A stretch of 64,000 nucleotides of DNA from Collimonas rhizosphaerae. Its GTDB lineage: Bacteria; Pseudomonadota; Gammaproteobacteria; Burkholderiales; Burkholderiaceae_D. Positions 1 to 8,967 of the stretch are shown piece by piece. Position 1 is the stretch's first letter. Every line of letters starts with the position of its first letter. Location: positions 394,791-458,790 of the forward strand of contig NZ_JBANDC010000002.1 in NCBI RefSeq assembly GCF_038896935.1, in the 5' to 3' direction. The notes under the pieces are model-generated. The model saw nothing but the letters and a program-made list of their open reading frames with translations. It searched no databases and had not been told where the DNA came from. The position numbers and the translations under genes were made by a program.

Positions 1-811
1 GCTGGAACGGGATGGGTGCAAACGGCGTCGCGGCAATCTTCGCAGTTCCACTCAATTTGTCGCCGCGTGCATTCAAGCCTATGTCCAGCAGCGCCAGGGT
101 GCCGGACAACACCGCGTCCACCTGGTATTTTTCTTTCTGGTATTCGCCGCTCAAATCCGCCCCGCCGCTCAACGCAAACGGCTTCACGCCGTTCAGGCTG
201 AGTTTGGCGCTGGCCTTGCCGTATGGCGTGTCAAGCCGTTCCAGCACCAGGTTATGCTGGGTGCCGTCGGACTCTCCATGCAGCTGCAGGCGGCTCAGTT
301 CAGTCGTACTCAATCCTTGGTGCAGGGATAGCTTGTCCAGCGAAACATCATTGAGCGCCAGTTGCAGCGGCAGCGGCAGCGGCAGCGCCAGGCTGGCCGG
401 CATGACGGTCGGTTCCGGCGGCGTCGGCTCCAGCCGGGCGTCGACATTGCCTACGTGCAGGTAAGCGACATCCAGCTTGAGCGGCGACAGGTTCACATGC
501 CACTTTGCGTCGATCCGGTCAATCTTGTATTGCTGGGTGGCGTCGCGATAGACCACGTTGCGCAACTGCAGACCGTCCGCAACCGTGCCGCCGGCCAGCT
601 GCCCGGACAAATTGCCATGCATTGCCCAGGTGGCCAATTGCCACATGGCCCGGGCGCCGGATTCGGAATGGATGCCGAAAAACAGCGAGCCTGTCAGCAC
701 CAGCGTCAGCAACGGCAAAACCGCAAGCGTCCGCCACAGCCAGCGCATGCCTCCGCCGTTCTTGTTCGGCGGCGGGCTGGCTGATTCCTTGGAGATGGCT
801 GCTTCGGTCAT
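1..811 (-). CDS. tamB: Translocation and assembly module TamB, N-terminal part (runs off the window)
   Basis: The frame is open from an ATG at 809-811 to the window edge, giving about 270 residues of a protein that is normally over 1,200. A charged, proline-rich N-terminus is followed by one hydrophobic anchor (about residues 22-43). After that comes the beta-rich start of an AsmA/TamB-like bridge, including NVVYRDATQQYKIDRID. TamB is known as an inner-membrane-anchored periplasmic protein that works with TamA in outer-membrane biogenesis and lipid transport. It starts 23 bp after the tamA stop, so the two are probably co-transcribed. A short run of repeated Leu-Pro codons (near 362-385) lies in the coding sequence. 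The identification rests mainly on context and architecture; only the N-terminus is visible. Confidence 0.85.
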   Translation of the reverse strand, partial: MTEAAISKESASPPPNKNGGGMRWLWRTLAVLPLLTLVLTGSLFFGIHSESGARAMWQLATWAMHGNLSGQLAGGTVADGLQLRNVVYRDATQQYKIDRIDAKWHVNLSPLKLDVAYLHVGNVDARLEPTPPEPTVMPASLALPLPLPLQLALNDVSLDKLSLHQGLSTTELSRLQLHGESDGTQHNLVLERLDTPYGKASAKLSLNGVKPFALSGGADLSGEYQKEKYQVDAVLSGTLALLDIGLNARGDKLSGTAKIAATPFAPIPFQ

Positions 812-834
812 GCGTTCAATCTTGAAAAGAAAAA

Positions 835-2625
835 TCAGAAGGCGATGCCCAGCGAAATATGCGGCCGGAACTGCTTGGCCTGGACGCCGTAGGCAAGGTC
901 GACATTCACCGTCCCGACCGGGCTGCGGTAACGCACGCCGAGACCGGTGCCGACCTTGGTAGCGCGGTCGGCCCAGCTGTCGGTGGCGGTGCCGATATCG
1001 TAAAACACGGCGCCGCCCCATTGCCGGGTCAGCCAGTGCTGGTATTCGGCGCTGCCGGTCACCATGTACTTGGTCGGATAGACGGTGCCGTTCTGCGCAT
1101 TGCCGATACTGTCGTAACTATAGCCGCGCACCGATTCATTGCCGCCGGCGCGGAACAGCAAGGAGGCCGGCACCGCGGCGCTGGAACCGGCGGTAAACAC
1201 GCCGCCCAGTTCGGTGCGCAGGATCACCACATCGCGTTTCGCTACCGGGAAATAATGCTTGTAGCGGCCATCGGCCCGGAAAAATGTCTGGTCGGTCAGC
1301 AAGCCCTTCACGGCAAACCCGGTCTGCACCGAAAAGATATGGCCGCTGCGCGGGAAAATGGAATCGTCGACGGCGCGCCTGACCCAGGCAAATCCAGGCA
1401 CCAGGGCCTGGTGCTGGCCCGGCTGCACCACGGTATTCGGCGGCAAGGTCGCTCCATCGGTCTGCTGCAGGCGGTCGCGATAATAATCCAGGGTCAGCGC
1501 GGTATCGTAGTTTTCCAGCGAGCGGGCGCGCTTCAGGCCGATTTTCATGCTGCGCAAATCGACGCCCTGCAGGGTGGTCCGGTCGTACGAGCCGTTGATG
1601 CCGTTGACGAAGCTGCGCTTGTCCGGCGGCATCGACAGGTCCAGCGCACCGTATTGGCGGCGCTGTTCGATCTTGGTCTGGGCGTCGAACACCCAGGCTT
1701 TGCCGAACACATTGTAGTTGGTGTAGCGGCCTTGCACCTGGGCTCCGGTGTCAGAGGCGTAACCCAGCCCGGTGCGTATCCGCTGCGTCTGGAACTCGGT
1801 GACCTGGACATTCACCGGCGATTCCAGCGCTTGCGCAGGATCGTCATTGATGCTGACGATCACATTACCGAAATATGGCGTGTTCTGGATCTGGCGCTGC
1901 AGCAGCAGCAGGCGGTCGACGCTGTACTCCTCCCCTACCTGCAAGGGATTGACGTTCTCGATGATGCTGGCCGGGTAGCGCTTGGTGCCGGTGATGTGCA
2001 GCGCCCCCAGTGTGAACGCGGGGCCGCTGTCGTATTGCACGGACAATTCGGCGTCATTGTCTTCCGGCGTGATCCGCGCTTCCGAATGCGCGACCTTGGC
2101 CGCCGGATAGCGTTTCTTGAGCAGCACCTGCAAACCGTCATCCTTGGCCTTGGCCCAGTCTGCCTGGCGAAAAGGCTGGCCTGCGGGCAAGCCCCAGTTC
2201 TGCTGTATCTGGCGCACCCGCTCAGGCATCTCGGTGGCGGCACTGCCGATGACGCCGACAGTCGCAGCGGACACCATGGTGCGCTGCTGCGGATCGACCT
2301 TCAAACGGATGGTCTTGACCTCCCCCGGTTCCACCGTGACGCTGGTCTTGGGCGAAAAATAACCCTCGGTCGAGGTCAGCTGCGTAACCTGCTCATCGAC
2401 CGTATCAACCAGGAACTTCAGCTGATCCTCGCTCAGGTCCTGGCGGTCCTTGTAGCGCGACAGGTCGAGGTGCTGGTCAAGCAAAGCCTTCAGATCGCCG
2501 GGAGCCTCGATCTCCACCCGATAGGCGGCGCCGGCGCCGGCCGCGCTCAGGGACAACAGGCCAAAAACCATGCCATACAGATAGGGCTTCAAGCAAGTGG
2601 CAGGCGCACGCAAGCACTTCATCAT
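835..2625 (-). CDS. tamA: Outer-membrane assembly factor TamA (Omp85/BamA family)
   Basis: This is a 596-residue protein with a signal peptide (about residues 1-33, ending near AAGAGAA), POTRA-like repeats (about 35-260) and a C-terminal Omp85 surface-antigen barrel (about 285-596). It ends in Phe after HISLGIA, as outer-membrane barrels usually do. The length fits TamA (about 580-600 residues) rather than BamA (about 760-800). TamA is known to form the outer-membrane half of the TAM complex with inner-membrane TamB. tamB follows after 23 bp on the same strand, which supports the call. Two adjacent ATG codons (2623-2625 and 2620-2622) are both possible starts. Confidence 0.9.
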   Translation of the reverse strand: MMKCLRAPATCLKPYLYGMVFGLLSLSAAGAGAAYRVEIEAPGDLKALLDQHLDLSRYKDRQDLSEDQLKFLVDTVDEQVTQLTSTEGYFSPKTSVTVEPGEVKTIRLKVDPQQRTMVSAATVGVIGSAATEMPERVRQIQQNWGLPAGQPFRQADWAKAKDDGLQVLLKKRYPAAKVAHSEARITPEDNDAELSVQYDSGPAFTLGALHITGTKRYPASIIENVNPLQVGEEYSVDRLLLLQRQIQNTPYFGNVIVSINDDPAQALESPVNVQVTEFQTQRIRTGLGYASDTGAQVQGRYTNYNVFGKAWVFDAQTKIEQRRQYGALDLSMPPDKRSFVNGINGSYDRTTLQGVDLRSMKIGLKRARSLENYDTALTLDYYRDRLQQTDGATLPPNTVVQPGQHQALVPGFAWVRRAVDDSIFPRSGHIFSVQTGFAVKGLLTDQTFFRADGRYKHYFPVAKRDVVILRTELGGVFTAGSSAAVPASLLFRAGGNESVRGYSYDSIGNAQNGTVYPTKYMVTGSAEYQHWLTRQWGGAVFYDIGTATDSWADRATKVGTGLGVRYRSPVGTVNVDLAYGVQAKQFRPHISLGIAF

Positions 2626-2868
2626 GCGCGGCAGCCCATGGCCGGCAACGGCAGCGGCGTGTCGGGTGTGATCAGCAAAACCAGTAAGCGCATAAGCAAG
2701 GGCAACAGTAGCGGAGGGTCATTTTAACAAATATTGTTTTTCTATTGCGAAAACGACATTATCCCTATGGCGTCATTGTATTGGATGCTCTGCACGTTTG
2801 GTGCGATGTAACATGATTTAACCTGCGGCTGCCGAAGACGGCCAACATCAGCCGCCCTGGCAAAACGC

Positions 2869-4260
2869 TTATTCCGGGTACGTCATTTTTGCCGGCTGCA
2901 CCCATTCGGCAAACTCCTGCTCTGTCACATAACCCAGCGCCAGCGCCGCCTGCTTCAGCGTGCTGCCGTCGTGGTGCGCATGCTTGGCGATCTGTGCCGC
3001 GCGGTCATAACCGATGTGCGGCGCCAGCGCCGTCACCAGCATCAGCGAACGTTCCATCAGTTCGGCGATGCGGTCGCGGTTGGCGGCGATGCCGTCGGCG
3101 CAATGCTCTTCAAAACTGGCCATGCCGTCGGCCAGCAAACGCACGCTTTGCAGGAAATTATGGGCGATCAGGGGCTTGAATACATTCAGTTCGAAATTGC
3201 CGGAAGCGCCGCCGAAATTGATCGCCACGTCATTGCCGAACACCTGGCAGCACAGCATGGTCAGCGCTTCGCACTGGGTCGGGTTGACCTTGCCCGGCAT
3301 GATCGAGCTGCCCGGCTCGTTCTCCGGGATGCTGATCTCGCCCAGGCCGGAACGCGGCCCTGACGCCAGCCAGCGCACATCGTTGGCGATTTTCATCAAG
3401 GCCGCGGCCAGGGTTTTCAAGGCGCCGTGGCCGGCAACCAGGGCGTCGTGCGCGGCCAGCGCGGCAAACTTGTTGTCGGCGGTACGGAACGGCAGGTTTT
3501 CAGTTTTCGCCAGCTGCGCCGCCACCCGGCTGCCGAAATCCTTGGGCGCGTTGAGTCCGGTGCCGACCGCGGTGCCGCCGGCCGCCAGGTCGCACAAAGG
3601 TTCCAGCGCGGCCTTGATGATTTTTTCCGCGAGATCCAGCTGCGCCACATAACCTGAGAACTCCTGGCCCAGCGTCAGCGGCGTCGCATCCTGCAGGTGG
3701 GTGCGCCCGATCTTGACGATGTCATCGAAATCCGCAGATTTCCTGTGCAGTGTTGCGCGCAGTTTTTGCAGCGACGGCAGCAGCTTGCCGACGATGGCGA
3801 GAGCGGCGGCGACATGCATCGCCGTCGGAAAGATATCGTTCGAGGACTGGCTCAGATTGACCGCATCGTTGGGATGCACCAGGCGCGCTTCGCCGCGCAC
3901 GCCGCCCAGGATTTCCGAGGCGCGGTTGGCCAGCACCTCGTTCATGTTCATGTTGCTCTGGGTGCCGGAACCGGTCTGCCACACCGACAGTGGAAACTCG
4001 TCCGGATGCTGTCCCGCCACGACCTCTTGCGCCGCCTGGATGATGGCGGCAGCCTGGGTTTTCGGCAGCTTGCCGAGATCCAGGTTGACTTGCGCGCACG
4101 CTTGCTTGACCGCCGCCAGCGCCACGATCAGTTCGGGCGGCATGCGCTCGCTGGAGATATGGAAATGATGCAGGCTGCGCTGGGTCTGGGCGCCCCACAG
4201 CCGCTCGTCCGGGACTTCAATCTTGCCAAAGGTATCGCGTTCGGTTCTGCTGGTAGCCAT
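2869..4260 (-). CDS. fumC: Class II fumarate hydratase (fumarase C)
   Basis: A 463-residue protein of the fumarase/aspartase superfamily, interconverting fumarate and malate in the TCA cycle in the cytoplasm. The superfamily signature GSSIMPGKVNPTQCE is intact near residue 318. Upstream, TGSGTQSNMNMNEV and GRTHLQDATPLTLGQE are typical of the substrate-binding regions of fumarase. Class II enzymes are oxygen-stable and have no iron-sulfur cluster. The frame is open 52 codons further upstream. The ATG at 4258-4260 is chosen because GGAG sits 4 bases before it and the protein then begins like other FumC proteins. It stands as a single gene between tamA and a c-di-GMP protein. Confidence 0.95.
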   Translation of the reverse strand: MATSRTERDTFGKIEVPDERLWGAQTQRSLHHFHISSERMPPELIVALAAVKQACAQVNLDLGKLPKTQAAAIIQAAQEVVAGQHPDEFPLSVWQTGSGTQSNMNMNEVLANRASEILGGVRGEARLVHPNDAVNLSQSSNDIFPTAMHVAAALAIVGKLLPSLQKLRATLHRKSADFDDIVKIGRTHLQDATPLTLGQEFSGYVAQLDLAEKIIKAALEPLCDLAAGGTAVGTGLNAPKDFGSRVAAQLAKTENLPFRTADNKFAALAAHDALVAGHGALKTLAAALMKIANDVRWLASGPRSGLGEISIPENEPGSSIMPGKVNPTQCEALTMLCCQVFGNDVAINFGGASGNFELNVFKPLIAHNFLQSVRLLADGMASFEEHCADGIAANRDRIAELMERSLMLVTALAPHIGYDRAAQIAKHAHHDGSTLKQAALALGYVTEQEFAEWVQPAKMTYPE

Positions 4261-4330
4261 TTCATCTCCATAAAAGTGACGACGCCCGACAGATCCGCAA
4301 AATCCGCAGCCAAAGGGCGCCAACAGAGTC

Positions 4331-7171
4331 CTATGGTAATACTTTTCCCTCGCGCAGGATGACTTCGATGTCATCCGCCGATACCGGTTCGCTGAAATAG
4401 AAACCTTGCATTTCATCGCAGCGATGGCGCTGCAGATAAGATAACTGCTCTTGCGTTTCGACGCCTTCGGCGATTACCTGCAGGCGCAGGTTATGAGCCA
4501 GGGAAATGATCGAGGCCACGATCGCCGCGTCGTCCTGGTCAACCGTGATGTCGCGCACAAAAGACTGGTCGATCTTCAGCGCGTCGATCGGGAAACTCTT
4601 GAGATAGGCCAGGCTCGAATAGCCGGTGCCGAAATCGTCGATCGACAGCTGCACGCCGATCGATTTCAAGTCATTCAGGATGCCGACGGCCAGTTCGACA
4701 TCCGTCATCACCAGGCTTTCCGTCAGCTCGATTTCAAGGTAGTGCGGCGCCAGCCCGGTTTCTTCGAGCACCTTGGCGACCTGCTGCACCAGGTTTTGCT
4801 GGAAGAACTGGCGCGTCGACAGGTTCACCGACATCCGCAGGTAACCCAGCCCCATGCGCTGCCATGTCTTATTCTGTTCGCAGGCGGTATGCATCACCCA
4901 GGCGCCCATCTGCACGATCAGGCCGGTTTCTTCCGCCAGGTCGATGAAACGCGTCGGCGAAATCATGCCGAGCTGGGGATGCTTCCAGCGGATCAGCGCT
5001 TCCATGCCGACCATGCGGCCGGTGCGCAGATCCACCTGCGGCTGGTAGTAGAGCAGCAGTTCCTTGCGCTCCATCGCATTGCGCAGGTCGCCCTCGATGC
5101 GCAAGCGTTCCAGCGCGCGTTCATTCATCGCCGCGGTATAGAACTGGTAATTGTTGTTCCCCATTTCCTTGGCCCGGTACATGGCGATGTCGGCGTGCTT
5201 GAGCAGGCTTTCCGGGTCTTCGCCGTCATTCGGGTAGACCGCAACGCCGATGCTGCAGCTCAGGAAAAAATCGTAGCCTTCGATTTGCAAGGGACGCGCG
5301 ATCGCATCCATCATGCCTTGGATCAGGCCCACGCTCAGCTCTTCCTCAAGGCGCTCCGGCAGGATCAGGACAAACTCATCGCTGCCCAGGCGCGCGATGG
5401 TGTCCGCCTCGCGCGTGAACGCCTTCAGGCGGCTGGCGACTTCCTTCAGCAGCTGGTCGCCGGCATTGTGGCCTAGCGTATCGTTGACGAATTTAAAGCG
5501 GTCGAGATCGACGAACAGCACCCACACCCGGTGGCCGTACAGCTCGCCGTAGACGATCGCCTGGCTCAGCCGGTCGCTCAGCACGTTGCGGTTGGCCAGC
5601 CCGGTCAAGGTATCGTGGCGGGCCTGGTGCTCCAGCTCGGCTTCGTAGCTCTTCATTTCCGTGATGTCGTACAGCGCCGTGACGAAATGGCTGACGCGCC
5701 CGGAACTGTCTTTCACCGGCGCCACATACAGTTCGTTCCAGAACAAGGTGCCGTCCTTGCGATAACTGCGGAACACGGCGTTCGCGCTGCGCTTTTCACG
5801 CAATGCGGCGCGGATTTCCTCCAGGCCGATCTGGTCGTGGTCGTCGCCATGCAGCATCTCCAGGTTGCGGCCGATCATCTCGCTGGCGGTGTAGCCGGTG
5901 ATCCGCTCGAATGCCGGATTGACGTACTCCACCAGGTAGTCCGGTAATTTGGCGCTGGAAATGATGATCGCGTTGGCGCTCGACTCGATGGCGCGCTCGC
6001 GCAGCTGCAAGGCGTCTTCGGCGCGTTTGCGGGCGACGATGTCCTCTTTCATCATCTGCGTCGCCAGCCTGACCTGCTGGGTGCGGGCATCCACCAGCTG
6101 CTCGATCCGTTTGGAGCGGGTCGACAGGAAATACAGGTAGGTGGCGCCCATCCAGCTCAGCAGGCTGCCCAGTATCAGCACCAGGATCGATCCGGCGTTC
6201 TTCTTGGTGAATACGCGCGGCGGCGCCGACGCTTCTATATACCAGGACTTGCCGGCCAGCTCGAAAGTCTGCGACATGTCTTGCGGGGCGTCGTACAGCA
6301 GCCAGGCGGGCAGCCAGTCGCTGGCGTTGGACAGGGCAATCGGATTGCCCTGGCGATATACCAGAGTGCTCTCCTCCGGCTTGGCGCTGGCATATACCCG
6401 CAGGTAGAAATCTTCGCGGGCCTGCACGCCGTCGCGCGACAGGACACTGCTGACGAAAGCATCCGCCCGCAGTGCCGCGCTGGTATAGCCCATCAATGCA
6501 AGGCGACGCTGCTCGACGCTGTCCAGCGCTGCGCCGTGCCGATATACCGGCATCAGGATAATCAGCGCCAGCTTGCCGTCGCTGGTGGCGGAGCGCAATG
6601 CAAACAGATCGGTAGACGAGGGCAAGCCGGAGTCGCGCGCACGCTGCCCCGGTTCTGCCTGCAGCAAGCTGGGGGCGACATCGACGCCGAATACGTTTTC
6701 ATTCCCTGTCATCGGCTCCACATAGTCGACCACCCGGTACTGGTCCCGGCCTATGCTCGGCGCCGGCTTGCCGTCGCTCAGCTGGCGAATCGCGAAATTG
6801 GGGAAATGCTTGCGCATTTCCGCTTCATAGGCGGGCCGCTGGGCGGCCGTCAGCACCCGCTGGAAAGTCAATGACTTGATAAAGGGAGAACGGCGCAGCA
6901 TCGGCGCCGTGAAGGTATGGAACTGTTCACGGCTGACGTCGTCCACCGTGAGGAACAAGCGATTCACGGTTTCCAGCTCATGGACCAGGGAGTCCAGGCC
7001 ATCCACCACGGCCTTCAGGTGGCCGCTGGCCAGGCGCCGGAATTCGGCGTCCATTTTTTCATATTCGAGGTGGCGTACCGAGACAAACAAGCCGAGCGTA
7101 ATGGCCAGACCCAATATCAAACTGGATAAAGAGGCAATGGGTATGAAGATTGACGAGCCACGACGAAACAT
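4331..7171 (-). CDS. CHASE-PAS-GGDEF-EAL cyclic-di-GMP signalling protein
   Basis: A 946-residue inner-membrane protein: TM1 (about 10-32), a periplasmic CHASE sensor (about 75-270), TM2 (about 318-342), PAS (about 375-500), GGDEF (about 515-680) and EAL (about 695-940). The GGDEF signature reads GSDEF (near residue 597), so the second Gly is Ser. An RxxD inhibitory site (READ) sits exactly five residues before it. The EAL domain looks complete: MEALIRWKHP, ELTES, DDFGTGYSS, KIDQSF and AEGVE are all present. It may therefore be a dual enzyme or mainly a phosphodiesterase controlled by the GGDEF domain. GGAG lies 5 bases before the ATG. The CHASE ligand is unknown. Confidence 0.92.
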   Translation of the reverse strand: MFRRGSSIFIPIASLSSLILGLAITLGLFVSVRHLEYEKMDAEFRRLASGHLKAVVDGLDSLVHELETVNRLFLTVDDVSREQFHTFTAPMLRRSPFIKSLTFQRVLTAAQRPAYEAEMRKHFPNFAIRQLSDGKPAPSIGRDQYRVVDYVEPMTGNENVFGVDVAPSLLQAEPGQRARDSGLPSSTDLFALRSATSDGKLALIILMPVYRHGAALDSVEQRRLALMGYTSAALRADAFVSSVLSRDGVQAREDFYLRVYASAKPEESTLVYRQGNPIALSNASDWLPAWLLYDAPQDMSQTFELAGKSWYIEASAPPRVFTKKNAGSILVLILGSLLSWMGATYLYFLSTRSKRIEQLVDARTQQVRLATQMMKEDIVARKRAEDALQLRERAIESSANAIIISSAKLPDYLVEYVNPAFERITGYTASEMIGRNLEMLHGDDHDQIGLEEIRAALREKRSANAVFRSYRKDGTLFWNELYVAPVKDSSGRVSHFVTALYDITEMKSYEAELEHQARHDTLTGLANRNVLSDRLSQAIVYGELYGHRVWVLFVDLDRFKFVNDTLGHNAGDQLLKEVASRLKAFTREADTIARLGSDEFVLILPERLEEELSVGLIQGMMDAIARPLQIEGYDFFLSCSIGVAVYPNDGEDPESLLKHADIAMYRAKEMGNNNYQFYTAAMNERALERLRIEGDLRNAMERKELLLYYQPQVDLRTGRMVGMEALIRWKHPQLGMISPTRFIDLAEETGLIVQMGAWVMHTACEQNKTWQRMGLGYLRMSVNLSTRQFFQQNLVQQVAKVLEETGLAPHYLEIELTESLVMTDVELAVGILNDLKSIGVQLSIDDFGTGYSSLAYLKSFPIDALKIDQSFVRDITVDQDDAAIVASIISLAHNLRLQVIAEGVETQEQLSYLQRHRCDEMQGFYFSEPVSADDIEVILREGKVLP

Positions 7172-7307
7172 TTCTACTCCATTGCGAACAATAGGCGAAA
7201 TATTACACGGTCTTCTTACTGGAGAACGTCGCGCGCCGATTTCTTTTTAGTGCCGGGAATCAACTAAAAGCTGTGTGGCAAGAACCCTCGCCGGCGCAGG
7301 CAAGAAA

Positions 7308-7655
7308 TCAGGCAGGTTTTGGTGTTTCAGCATCCGGCAACAGGCAGGCATGCAGGATCTGCAGATCGTTGTCTTTCGCAAAATTGACCACAAAATGGTA
7401 AGCCAATGGCTCAATCTGCCGCAGGTCTTCATTGACGACGACCGAGCGCACGCCGTTCAGCAGCACCGGCCGCACATACGGCGAATATTGCAGGTGGGCG
7501 TTGCGGCCGCCCGATCCTTCCGGGCGAAAACAGGCCATGACGCCGCACAGGCGCTCAGCCCAGTCGCTGGGACGGAACTGCCTGCCATCGCTGGTAATAC
7601 CTTGGATGAAAAATTCGCGGGCGGCGGCGTCAGGAGGTTGGATGGTATCAGCCAT
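7308..7655 (-). CDS. DUF3579 family protein
   Basis: A 115-residue soluble protein with the conserved core FFIQGITSDGRQFRPSDWAERLCGV split over residues 14-40 (for example RPSDWAERLCG). That core is typical of the DUF3579 family found mostly in betaproteobacteria. There is no signal peptide or membrane segment and no known catalytic motif; the molecular role is unknown. It is transcribed away from the CobD/CbiB-family gene behind it, and a palindromic element with a TATAAT box lies about 90 bp upstream. Confidence 0.8.
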   Translation of the reverse strand: MADTIQPPDAAAREFFIQGITSDGRQFRPSDWAERLCGVMACFRPEGSGGRNAHLQYSPYVRPVLLNGVRSVVVNEDLRQIEPLAYHFVVNFAKDNDLQILHACLLPDAETPKPA

Positions 7656-7742
7656 GCGTACAGCTCGTTTCTTCTATAACGCTTGCTACAGACATTTGCT
7701 TAACCTCTGATAGAAGCAAGCTACAATTTTCACGTTACTCAT

Positions 7743-7769
7743 TTACGTAAGCGATTCTTACGTATTATA
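7743..7769 (-). promoter_or_regulatory. Candidate promoter -10 box and TACGTAA inverted repeat upstream of the DUF3579 gene
   Basis: On the minus strand TATAAT lies at 7764-7769. Just downstream of it are TTACGTAA (7743-7750) and TTACGTA (7758-7764), forming a 7-bp inverted repeat with a 7-base spacer. Each half is itself nearly palindromic. The position overlapping the -10 box is where a repressor would act. No good -35 hexamer is seen. The controlling protein is unknown. Confidence 0.4.
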
Positions 7770-7819
7770 TCTTATAGAAGACCAAGACACCATCTGGCGC
7801 AGTCGCCTGCCGGCCCTGC

Positions 7820-8776
7820 TTAGCCGAACCAGATCGCCGCCGACAACAGCAGCAACAGGAACATCCACAGCAACAGTGCGCGCCAGACCAGGCCCACCGT
7901 GCTTTGCAGCGCGCGCGGCGTCGGTACGTCGCCCGGCGGGCTTTCGCTTTCCATCGCGGTCGAATCAACCGTGGATGCATCGGCCGGCAGGATGGCAATC
8001 GCGGTTTCCAGCGGCGTGCCGAGCAATACCCCCATGGCGCCGCCGCCGGTGGACAAGATGATGCCGTCGGTTTCGTTTTTCCAGCGATCCGCAAAATTAC
8101 GCCAGGCGTAGATCGCATCCTCAAAATTGCCGACGACCGCAAATGCCGCAGCCGTCATGCGCGCCGGAATCCAGTCAATCCAGTAAAACGCCTGGGCTGC
8201 AAAACGCCCGAAGGCTTCATTGCGCATGTGGTCCGGCTCGTTCCAGCCGCGCGCCAGGTATTCGGCGACGCGATACATGACGGCGCAAGCCGGGCCGACC
8301 GGCATGAGGAACCAGAAAAACACGCCGAATACATGGCGGTGGGTGGTGATCAGCGCTTTTTCCACCGCGATGCGGGAGATTTCGCTGACATCCATATCCG
8401 TGGTGTCGAGCTTGGTCCATTCAGCCAGCAGGGTGCGCGCGGTGGCGTCGTCGCCGGTGTTGAGCGCCAGCTGGATCGAGCTGAAATAATGGCTGTAGTG
8501 GCGGAAGCCGAGGGTCAGGTACACGATCAGGACGTTCCACAGCAGCGCGGCCCAGTGGCCGATGTGCGCGCACAGCCAGTAGACCAGCGCGGTCGGCACA
8601 GTCAGCGCCAGGATCACGCAGAACCATCCCAAACGGCCCTGGCGCGCTTGTCCCGCATTAAATGACGCTTCTATCTTGCCCGCAAATTGCTTGACCCATG
8701 CATACACGGGATTGTCCGCGCGCAGCGGCTTCAGTTGCTCGATCAACAATGCAAACAGAATAGAGAGAAATGTCAT
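7820..8776 (-). CDS. CobD/CbiB-family integral membrane protein
   Basis: A 318-residue membrane protein resembling the CobD/CbiB family. The N-terminus MTFLSILFALLIEQLKPLR leads into a hydrophobic segment. Other hydrophobic segments lie near residues 50-90, 150-175 and at the C-terminus (about 295-318, very Leu-rich). The motif LNTGDDATARTLLAEW resembles the soluble loop of CbiB/AmpE-like proteins. CbiB makes adenosylcobinamide from cobyric acid, but no other cobalamin gene is nearby. Many betaproteobacterial members occur alone, so a cobalamin role cannot be assumed. It is a single gene on the minus strand between the CoA pyrophosphatase and DUF3579. Confidence 0.7.
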   Translation of the reverse strand: MTFLSILFALLIEQLKPLRADNPVYAWVKQFAGKIEASFNAGQARQGRLGWFCVILALTVPTALVYWLCAHIGHWAALLWNVLIVYLTLGFRHYSHYFSSIQLALNTGDDATARTLLAEWTKLDTTDMDVSEISRIAVEKALITTHRHVFGVFFWFLMPVGPACAVMYRVAEYLARGWNEPDHMRNEAFGRFAAQAFYWIDWIPARMTAAAFAVVGNFEDAIYAWRNFADRWKNETDGIILSTGGGAMGVLLGTPLETAIAILPADASTVDSTAMESESPPGDVPTPRALQSTVGLVWRALLLWMFLLLLLSAAIWFG

Positions 8777-8967
8777 TAACCAGCCTTATAAGTAAAGCAA
8801 TAGCACTGCAAGATCCCGTCTCATGACCGCTTCGTGGCGGCACGCCGGTCTTGCCATAACGTCCAAAATCGCAGTATCCCATACGATAACGCAGCACACA
8901 CGCGGAATCAAACTTGTACTGAACTTGTTTTCCGTATTTTTTCTGCCTGCGGCGCCACACGATAAAT

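Noticed and set aside
362..385. Tandem GCGGCA-type repeat in tamB
   Set aside because: It encodes a short Leu-Pro run inside a coding frame and is too short to be a notable repeat.
859..2727. A 622-codon open frame on the plus strand opposite tamA
   Set aside because: tamA on the minus strand has a signal peptide, POTRA and barrel features; the plus-strand product shows no domain and is a GC-rich antisense frame.
7820..8776. Cobalamin-biosynthesis operon around the CobD/CbiB-like gene
   Set aside because: No other cobalamin gene or cobalamin riboswitch is nearby, so a pathway role was not claimed.
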